DNA of 11,161 nt from an uncultured Campylobacter sp. (GTDB lineage: Bacteria > Campylobacterota > Campylobacteria > Campylobacterales > Campylobacteraceae), in assembly GCF_938045595.1 (NCBI RefSeq), contig NZ_CALIBB010000090.1, positions 1 to 11,161 of the forward strand, in the 5' to 3' direction. Positions within the stretch are counted from its first letter, which is position 1. Every line of letters starts with the position of its first letter. Positions 6,461 to 11,161 of the stretch are shown in pieces. Under the pieces are notes generated by a model, which was given only the letters and a program-made list of their open reading frames with translations, had not been told where the DNA came from and did no database searches. A program made the translations under genes and the position numbers.

Positions 6461-6724
6461 ATGAAATTTCAACCACTTGGCAAGCGCGTTCTAATAGAGC
6501 GCGAGGAGGAAACAAAAAAGACCGCTTCGGGCATCATCATCCCCGACAATGCTTCAAAAGAGAAGCCTTCGACCGGCAAAATCGTAGCCGTCGGCAGCGA
6601 ATGTGAAGGCGTCAAAAATGGCGATACCGTAGCGTTTGCAAAATACGCAGGTAGCGAGATCAGCTTAGACGATAAGAAATACCTTATCTTAAATTTAGAA
6701 GATGTTTTAGGCATAATTAAATAA
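6461..6724 (+). CDS. groES: Co-chaperonin GroES
   Basis: The cytoplasmic 10-kDa co-chaperonin whose seven-membered ring caps GroEL and closes the folding chamber in an ATP-dependent cycle. At 87 residues it is a little shorter than the E. coli protein, as expected for this phylum. Visible features are the N-terminal FQPLGKRVLIERE strand, the mobile loop (about residues 16-33) with the hydrophobic tripeptide III at 25-27 that docks on GroEL, GKIVAVG (39-45), and the C-terminal YLILNLEDVLGIIK. The start is supported by AAAGGA at 6450-6455, five bases upstream. It is first in the groES-groEL operon, 12 bp ahead of groEL, under a consensus promoter and a CIRCE operator. Confidence 0.98.
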   Translation: MKFQPLGKRVLIEREEETKKTASGIIIPDNASKEKPSTGKIVAVGSECEGVKNGDTVAFAKYAGSEISLDDKKYLILNLEDVLGIIK

Positions 6725-6725
6725 A

Positions 6726-6730
6726 AAGGA
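6726..6730 (+). promoter_or_regulatory. Ribosome site that fixes the groEL start
   Basis: AAGGA six bases before the ATG at 6737 supports that codon. The in-frame TTG at 6731 abuts this site with no spacing, so it cannot be the initiator; the MAKE N-terminus is also the usual GroEL start. Confidence 0.8.
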
Positions 6731-6736
6731 TTGAAA

Positions 6737-8374
6737 ATGGCAAAAGAGATTATTTTTTCAGACGACGCAAGAAACAAGCTTTACGCGGGCGTTAGGAAGC
6801 TAAACGACGCGGTAAAAGTTACGATGGGACCTCGCGGTCGCAATGTCTTAATCCAAAAAAGCTTCGGCGCTCCGGCGATCACAAAAGACGGCGTAACCGT
6901 CGCTAAAGAGATTGAGCTGAAAGATACACTAGAAAATATGGGCGCTTCTTTGGTGCGCGAAGTAGCGAGTAAAACCAACGATCAGGCAGGCGACGGCACT
7001 ACTACAGCAACCGTGCTAGCTCACGCGATCTTTAAAGAAGGCCTACGCAACGTAACTGCGGGCGCAAATCCGATCGAAGTTAAGCGCGGTATGGATAAAT
7101 TTAGCGCTGCGGTTATCGAGGAGCTAAAAAAATCCTCTAAAAAAGTAAGTGGCAAAAAAGAGATCGCTCAGGTCGCTACGATCTCTGCCAATAACGACAG
7201 CGCGGTGGGCGATCTGATCGCAGACGCTATGGAAAGAGTCGGCAAGGACGGCGTTATCACCGTAGAAGAGGCGAAATCGATCAACGATGAGTTAAACGTA
7301 GTCGAGGGAATGCAGTTTGACCGCGGCTATCTAAGCCCATATTTCATCACAAATGCAGAAAAAATGCTAGTCGAGCTAAGCTCGCCGCTAGTGCTTCTAT
7401 TTGACAAAAAAATTACAAATTTAAAAGACCTATTACCGGTTTTGGAGCAGGTTCAAAAAAGCGGCAAACCGCTTCTAATCATCGCCGAGGATATCGAGGG
7501 CGAGGCACTTGCGACTTTAGTCGTAAATAAACTTCGCGGCGTGCTAAACATCTCCGCGGTCAAGGCTCCAGGATTTGGCGATCGCAGAAAGGCAATGCTT
7601 GAAGATATCGCGATTTTAACGGGCGGCACCGTCATCAGCGAGGAGCTTGGCAGAACGCTAGAAAGTGCTTCTATGGCCGATCTTGGACAAGCCGAGCGCA
7701 TCGTGATCGACAAAGATAACACCACTATCGTAGGCGGCGCGGGCAAGAAAAAAGATATCGACGCGCGCGTTTTGCAGATCAAAGCTCAAATAGCCGAGAC
7801 TACGAGCGATTACGACAAAGAGAAGCTTCAAGAGCGCATGGCCAAGCTTAGCGGCGGCGTCGCGGTCATCAAGGTGGGCGCTGCGACCGAAACCGAGATG
7901 AAAGAGAAAAAAGACCGCGTGGACGATGCTCTAAACGCAACCAAAGCAGCCGTAGACGAGGGTATCGTAATCGGCGGTGGCGCTGCGCTAATCAGAGCCG
8001 GACTTAGCGTAAAGCTAGCCCTAAGCGGCGACGAGCTTATCGGTGCGGACATCGTTAAGCGCGCGCTTTTCGCTCCGCTTCGCCAGATCGCAGAGAATGC
8101 GGGATTTGACGCAGGTGTCGTAGCAAATAAGGTCGAGCAAGGCTCAGATAAAAAATTCGGCTTCAACGCCGCAAACGGCGAGTACGTCAATATGTTTGAG
8201 GCAGGTATCATCGATCCTGTGAAGGTCGAGCGCATCGCGCTTCAAAACGCTGTCTCCGTCGCAAGTCTGCTTCTAACGACCGAAGCGACCGTCAGCGAGA
8301 TCAAAGAGGAGAAACCTGCAATGCCTCCAATGCCTGATATGGGTGGAATGGGCGGCATGGGCGGAATGATGTAG
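6737..8374 (+). CDS. groEL: Chaperonin GroEL
   Basis: The 60-kDa chaperonin, 545 residues, forming the double-ring ATP-driven folding chamber in the cytoplasm. Nucleotide-site motifs are intact: GPRGRNV (31-37), KDG (50-52), DGTTTATVLA (86-95), VDDALNATKAA (395-405; D397 corresponds to the catalytic Asp of the E. coli protein) and GIVIGGG (409-415). The apical domain contains GMQFDRGYLSPYF (191-203) and KAPGFGDRRKAMLEDIAILTGG (276-297). The C-terminus carries the flexible Met/Gly tail (MPPMPDMGGMGG and onward, 529-545). The gene is intact, with no frameshift. It follows groES by 12 bp and shares its promoter and CIRCE control. Several hairpins follow the stop codon. Confidence 0.98.
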   Translation: MAKEIIFSDDARNKLYAGVRKLNDAVKVTMGPRGRNVLIQKSFGAPAITKDGVTVAKEIELKDTLENMGASLVREVASKTNDQAGDGTTTATVLAHAIFKEGLRNVTAGANPIEVKRGMDKFSAAVIEELKKSSKKVSGKKEIAQVATISANNDSAVGDLIADAMERVGKDGVITVEEAKSINDELNVVEGMQFDRGYLSPYFITNAEKMLVELSSPLVLLFDKKITNLKDLLPVLEQVQKSGKPLLIIAEDIEGEALATLVVNKLRGVLNISAVKAPGFGDRRKAMLEDIAILTGGTVISEELGRTLESASMADLGQAERIVIDKDNTTIVGGAGKKKDIDARVLQIKAQIAETTSDYDKEKLQERMAKLSGGVAVIKVGAATETEMKEKKDRVDDALNATKAAVDEGIVIGGGAALIRAGLSVKLALSGDELIGADIVKRALFAPLRQIAENAGFDAGVVANKVEQGSDKKFGFNAANGEYVNMFEAGIIDPVKVERIALQNAVSVASLLLTTEATVSEIKEEKPAMPPMPDMGGMGGMGGMM

Positions 8375-8379
8375 AGCCC

Positions 8380-8407
8380 CATAGGAGCGTCATTCGGCGC
8401 TCCTATG
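8380..8407 (+). terminator. Hairpin immediately downstream of groEL
   Basis: CATAGGAGCG (8380-8389) and CGCTCCTATG (8398-8407) are perfect 10-bp arms around an 8-nt loop, starting six bases after the stop. No T-run follows, so this may be a 3'-end stabiliser or a Rho-type end rather than a standard intrinsic terminator. Confidence 0.55.
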
Positions 8408-8408
8408 C

Positions 8409-8449
8409 CATTGCAACGGCGCTGTGAGATTTTGCAGCGCTCTGCAATG
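8409..8449 (+). terminator. Second, two-part hairpin downstream of groEL
   Basis: CATTGCA (8409-8415) pairs with TGCAATG (8443-8449), and inside that GCGCTG (8419-8424) pairs with CAGCGC (8435-8440) around a 10-nt loop, with a small internal bulge between the stems. It sits one base after the first hairpin and again lacks a T-tract. Confidence 0.5.
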
Positions 8450-8957
8450 CCTTATGTGCGGCGATGTTTTAGCTATACGCCGCTAAAATGATATGTGCCG
8501 CGTTTTTAGATACGTCTGAAGCGCGGCGATTTATTATGAATTAGCGATTAAGCGGTGTGATTTTTAGTCACTGCATGATCTGATAAATTTCGTATCTCAC
8601 CGCAAATTTACGGTTTTGCCGCATTATCCTTTAAATTTAAAAACTTTATCTGAGCTTGCTTTTTACCTTAAATTCTGACTTGCCACTCAAAATTTAAGCG
8701 CAGAATTCTAAAACTTTAAAATTTTCAGCTATCCCACCTAAACGCTTACAAGATAAAATTTTTTCGTGGCGTCATATTTTTAGTGTGATAAAATTCTATT
8801 ACCAGATAGAATCCTAGCTGCGGAATTTTTAAAGCTTAGCCTTTATCCAGGTTTTTATTTGGCGATACGGCTTGGAATTAGAGCTGAAATTTCATAGCCT
8901 CACTCATTAAATTTAACGCGGCTTAATCTAAGCTTTGCTAAATTTCGCCTAAAATCC
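8450..8957. other. Gene-free spacer with further small hairpins
   Basis: I see no ORF with a ribosome site and no tRNA or rRNA. Additional dyads are TTTTAGC/GCTAAAA (8467-8473, 8482-8488), GCCGCG/CGCGGC (8497-8502, 8522-8527) and ATTCTAT/ATAGAAT (8793-8799, 8806-8812, 6-nt loop). The 3' half is A/T-rich with the usual AAATTT words. A small RNA or an eroded gene cannot be excluded. Confidence 0.5.
8936..8955 (+). promoter_or_regulatory. Candidate -10 elements for the secreted basic protein gene
   Basis: TGCTAAATT (8936-8944) resembles an extended -10, and TAAAAT (8950-8955) is a second candidate. Either gives a short leader before the ATG at 8973. I cannot choose between them. Confidence 0.3.
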
Positions 8958-8972
8958 ATGGAAAGGAAAACG

Positions 8973-10010
8973 ATGAAAAATTTAGCTCGTATCTTTTTAA
9001 TTGCGTTCATTTTGGCGAGTTTTTCTAGCGCTTTTGCTGCGCAGCAAAGCCACAAATCTAAAATTTCATCTCAAAATCTGCGAGCCAAAGATCATCCGAG
9101 TAAAAATACCTCGGCAAAATCTCCTGCCGAGCCGCATGCTAAAAAACCTGCAAATGCTAAAAGCCTTTCCAAATCCAAGCTCACAAAAAATACGCGCGCA
9201 TCTAGGAATTTCGCTAAAAATTCCACGCAAAAAAGTGCGAAAAATTTTACTAAAAATCCCGGGCAAAATTTCGCATCGCATTCTGCGAGAAATAAAGCAT
9301 CTAGGCTCCCAGCCAATCAATCAAGTAGTCAGAATGAAGCTAGCAAGAGTCTAGTCGCGACGCTGATGCGTTTGCCAAAGACCCGTATCTATGAGGATGA
9401 GGCGCCAAGCGCTCGCGATACTGCGCAAACTTACAGAGGCGCAGATATGCGGAGAAGCGTAAGCGCGCAAACTCACGGAGGCGCGGATGAGCAGACCGGC
9501 AAAACCGTAGACGCACGAACTCGAAAATTAACGACGACTCGAATTGCGCAGCCGCAAGCTCGCTACGGCTATAGTGCAACTCGTTCTAGTGCTATGGGGC
9601 ATACAGCTGCATCTCATTCGAGTGCCACGAAGTATACGGCGCGTCAAAATGCCCGCGCGCCCTATCTTCCCACATCTGCTCGCTCTAGCCGTGCGATAGG
9701 GCGCCCTAGCGGTAGCGCGCTTAGTAAGATGTCGTCGCCAAAGCGGGGTAATGCGTTAGGACAAGGTGCTGCGATGCGTTATGATGAGCGTTGGGCGAAG
9801 CCCGCTCCACAGCCGTACGAGTCTGCGCCTGAGACCGAGAAAAAGCGAGGGCTGATATTTTCGTCGCAGTGGGGCCCCGCCGCGCCGAAAAGTAAGTGGC
9901 AGCAGCACGAAGCCCCGACGGATGACGCTTCGTCGCGCAATGAGTCGGTGATGGATATGCTGCAGGACAAGATGAGCAGGGTCAAGGTGAATATGGAGCT
10001 AGTGCGCTAG
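8973..10010 (+). CDS. Secreted, very basic low-complexity protein, function unknown
   Basis: I do not recognise this protein. The chosen start (ATG at 8973, 345 residues) has AAAGGA at 8962-8967 in front of it; the in-frame ATG at 8958 lacks such a site and would put charged residues before the signal peptide. Residues 1-22 form a signal peptide (MKNLAR, hydrophobic core, AFA at 20-22 before AQQ), so it is probably exported. Residues 24-125 are Lys/Ser/Asn/Ala-rich with NF(A/T)KN-like motifs; 150-270 are Ala/Arg/Ser/Thr-rich with an imperfect 14-residue duplication (151-164 and 165-178). The last part (about 270-345) is more ordinary, with tryptophans (274, 300, 309) and a likely helix ending MDMLQDKMSRVKVNMELV. 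No cysteines are seen. The protein should be strongly cationic and mostly disordered. It stands alone between large spacers, so context gives no function. Confidence 0.7.
   Translation: MKNLARIFLIAFILASFSSAFAAQQSHKSKISSQNLRAKDHPSKNTSAKSPAEPHAKKPANAKSLSKSKLTKNTRASRNFAKNSTQKSAKNFTKNPGQNFASHSARNKASRLPANQSSSQNEASKSLVATLMRLPKTRIYEDEAPSARDTAQTYRGADMRRSVSAQTHGGADEQTGKTVDARTRKLTTTRIAQPQARYGYSATRSSAMGHTAASHSSATKYTARQNARAPYLPTSARSSRAIGRPSGSALSKMSSPKRGNALGQGAAMRYDERWAKPAPQPYESAPETEKKRGLIFSSQWGPAAPKSKWQQHEAPTDDASSRNESVMDMLQDKMSRVKVNMELVR
9423..9506 (+). repeat. 42-bp tandem duplication inside the secreted protein gene
   Basis: GCGCAAACTTACAGAGGCGC at 9423 is repeated with changes at 9465 (GCGCAAACTCACGGAGGCGC), a period of 42 bp or 14 residues. 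The encoded copies share AQT, then GAD at the same offset. The second halves of the units have diverged. Confidence 0.65.
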
Positions 10011-10403
10011 CCTAGGCGGCACGCCGGCGCAATTTATATGCGTAGGCGGTTTAAATTTTGCTGCCTCTATAAGATCGCGATACTGGCGCGGTATGCAAAC
10101 ACGAACGCTGACGTTTTTTCGGCTTTGCCGCCGTGCGAAAAATGCCCTACTGCTGCAATTAAAAATAAAATTTTCATATTTCATCCACGCGCTTTGAAAT
10201 TTCACGGCTGCATGCCGCGCTGCTAGGATAAACCAGACTGCACTCGTTTTGCGCGAGTGAGCGCTGCGACGATACTGCGGTTAAAATTTCGCCGAAATTT
10301 CAAGAGCTTAATTTCGTAATTTTGCATTGTAGGACTTCGCCCGCCTGCTAAATTCGCAGAATTTTGCTTGGCTGCGTGGTTTATTAAATTTCGCTTGCCA
10401 TCA

Positions 10404-10476
10404 AATTTTATAGAGTTTCATTTGTTGTCGGAATTTTTAGAATTTTATTAGATGGCGGAATTTTATAGACTTTATT
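10404..10476. repeat. Three diverged A/T-rich repeats
   Basis: AATTTTATAGAGTTTCATT (10404-10422), AATTTTTAGAATTTTATT (10432-10449) and AATTTTATAGACTTTATT (10459-10476) are similar units spaced 27-28 bp apart. The last two are preceded by CGG. Origin and role are unknown. Confidence 0.45.
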
Positions 10477-10605
10477 CGCTCAAATTTCGCGGCAAAATGA
10501 AATTTTTCGTAAGCGCGAAAGCAAAATTTAGTGGGTAAAATCCTGCAGGCGAAATTCTACGGCGGCTAGCGAGTGCGAATTATTAAATTTTAACCCCGTT
10601 TTGAA

Positions 10606-10611
10606 TAAAAT
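10606..10611 (+). promoter_or_regulatory. Candidate -10 of ispG
   Basis: TAAAAT lies 27 bases before the TTG start, in an A/T-rich setting with TG four bases upstream. It would give a leader of about 20 nt that includes the ribosome site. No recognisable -35. Confidence 0.4.
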
Positions 10612-10626
10612 AGCGCAAAAAATTCT

Positions 10627-10631
10627 AAAGG
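10627..10631 (+). promoter_or_regulatory. Ribosome site supporting the ispG TTG start
   Basis: AAAGG with seven bases before TTG at 10639. No ATG is available upstream or nearby in frame, and the encoded N-terminus begins where the family normally does. Confidence 0.65.
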
Positions 10632-10638
10632 CTTAAAT

Positions 10639-11161
10639 TTGAAAAATCGCTATCCGACCCGCCAAATCTCCGTCGGCTCCGTCAAAATCGGCGGCGGCGC
10701 GCCCATCTCCGTGCAGTCGATGAGCTTTTCTAAGACCAAGGACGTGGAGGGCACGCTAGAGCAGATTAACCGCCTGTATTTCGCGGGCTGCGACATCGTG
10801 CGCTGCGCCGTGCTCGATAAAAGCGACGCTGACGCGCTCGCGCGGATCAAAAAAAGCTCGCCGCTTCCCATCGTAGCGGACATCCATTTTAATTTTCGCT
10901 TGGCGCTGCAGGTTGCGGAATTCGTCGATGCTATCCGCATCAATCCGGGCAATATCGGCGGCAAGGATCGTATCAAGGAGGTCGTGCGCGCGTGCAAAGC
11001 TCGCAGCCTGCCTATCCGCATCGGCGTAAATTTGGGCTCACTCGAGGAGCAGTTTGAGCAAAAATACGGCCGCAGCGTGGAGGCGATGGTGCAAAGCGCG
11101 CTGTATAACGCCGCGCTGCTGCAGGATGAGGACTTTAGCGACATTGCGATCTCGCTTAAGA
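10639..11161 (+). CDS. ispG: 4-hydroxy-3-methylbut-2-enyl diphosphate synthase (IspG), 3'-truncated
   Basis: The [4Fe-4S] enzyme of the non-mevalonate (MEP) isoprenoid pathway that converts 2-C-methyl-D-erythritol 2,4-cyclodiphosphate to HMBPP. 174 residues of the N-terminal TIM-barrel domain are visible; the C-terminal domain with the cluster cysteines lies beyond the window. Diagnostic stretches are IGGGAPISVQSM (17-28), LEQINRLYFAGCDIVR (40-55), LPIVADIHFN (76-85), DAIRINPGNIGG (97-108) and LPIRIGVNLGSLE (124-136). The TTG start, preceded by AAAGG seven bases upstream, gives an N-terminus (KNRYPTRQISVG) that aligns with the expected family start. The gene is the last in the window and probably has its own promoter after a long gene-free spacer. 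Confidence 0.95.
   Translation, partial: MKNRYPTRQISVGSVKIGGGAPISVQSMSFSKTKDVEGTLEQINRLYFAGCDIVRCAVLDKSDADALARIKKSSPLPIVADIHFNFRLALQVAEFVDAIRINPGNIGGKDRIKEVVRACKARSLPIRIGVNLGSLEEQFEQKYGRSVEAMVQSALYNAALLQDEDFSDIAISLK

Larger units (their letters stand above)
10011..10638. other. Gene-free A/T-rich spacer before ispG
   Basis: No supported ORF or RNA gene. It contains a hairpin CACTCG/CGAGTG (10241-10246, 10254-10259), a TGAAATTTCA palindrome (10195-10204), and three diverged A/T-rich repeats at 10404-10476. A 62-codon ORF at 10038-10226 has no ribosome site and unconvincing composition. Confidence 0.55.

Noticed and set aside
6731..6739. TTG at 6731 as the groEL start
   Set aside because: It abuts the ribosome site, whereas ATG at 6737 has correct spacing and gives the standard MAKE N-terminus.
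7828..8235. 135-codon minus-strand ORF opposite groEL
   Set aside because: It is a shadow of a highly conserved gene, with no start signals.
9001..9354. 117-codon ORF in another frame of the secreted protein gene
   Set aside because: It has no ribosome site; the frame starting at 8973 has both a ribosome site and a signal peptide. The alternative is open because the region is repetitive and low in complexity.
10115..10142. TTTTTCG/CGAAAAA hairpin in the 10011-10638 spacer as a terminator
   Set aside because: The stem competes with an inner CGGC/GCCG pairing and is not followed by a T-run on either strand.
10038..10226. 62-codon ORF downstream of the secreted protein gene
   Set aside because: No ribosome site, unusual Cys/Arg-rich composition, and it lies in spacer-type sequence.
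10650..11144. 164-codon minus-strand ORF opposite ispG
   Set aside because: It is a shadow of the clear IspG frame, with an atypical composition.
1..11161. Defence system, prophage, CRISPR array or mobile element
   Set aside because: No repeat-spacer array, transposase, integrase, nuclease or helicase motifs were seen; the recognisable genes are housekeeping or envelope genes.

Overview
The window looks like chromosomal DNA from a relatively GC-rich Campylobacter. The reasons are the family-level character of GroES, GroEL and IspG, the extended -10 promoter of the YqeY-family gene, and spacers full of AAATTT-type words set among GCG-rich stretches. The C. gracilis / C. rectus / C. showae group is the best guess, but this is inference: no rRNA or other taxonomic marker is present. 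There are no tRNAs, insertion sequences, CRISPR arrays or phage genes.

Layout. 1-1425 (+) is the 3' part of a single-subunit quinol-type nitric oxide reductase, closed by a good intrinsic terminator. 1670-2113 (+) is a GatB/YqeY-family gene with its own extended -10 promoter. 2345-2962 and 3015-3650 (+) are two unrecognised envelope genes: a lipoprotein with a hydrophobic C-terminus, and a two-pass membrane protein with a large predicted periplasmic domain. A 358 bp spacer rich in inverted repeats separates these from a convergent gene, 4009-6255 (-), for a large AsmA-like envelope protein with internal repeats. Divergent from it is the groES-groEL operon (6461-8374, +), with a consensus sigma-70 promoter and a CIRCE operator. 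A 598 bp hairpin-rich spacer leads to 8973-10010 (+), an orphan gene for a secreted, very basic, low-complexity protein. After a further 628 bp of AT-rich spacer comes the 5' part of ispG (10639 to the window end, +), which starts with TTG.

How the genes relate. Most of the window is housekeeping: NO detoxification or respiration, chaperonin and isoprenoid precursor synthesis. Four genes are envelope-related: the lipoprotein, the two-pass membrane protein, the AsmA-like protein and the secreted basic protein. The clearest regulatory circuit is HrcA/CIRCE control of groESL. I see no convincing new multi-gene system. The most open items are the secreted basic protein in its large spacers, the lipoprotein / membrane-protein pair, and the structured spacers at 3651-4008 and 8375-8972.
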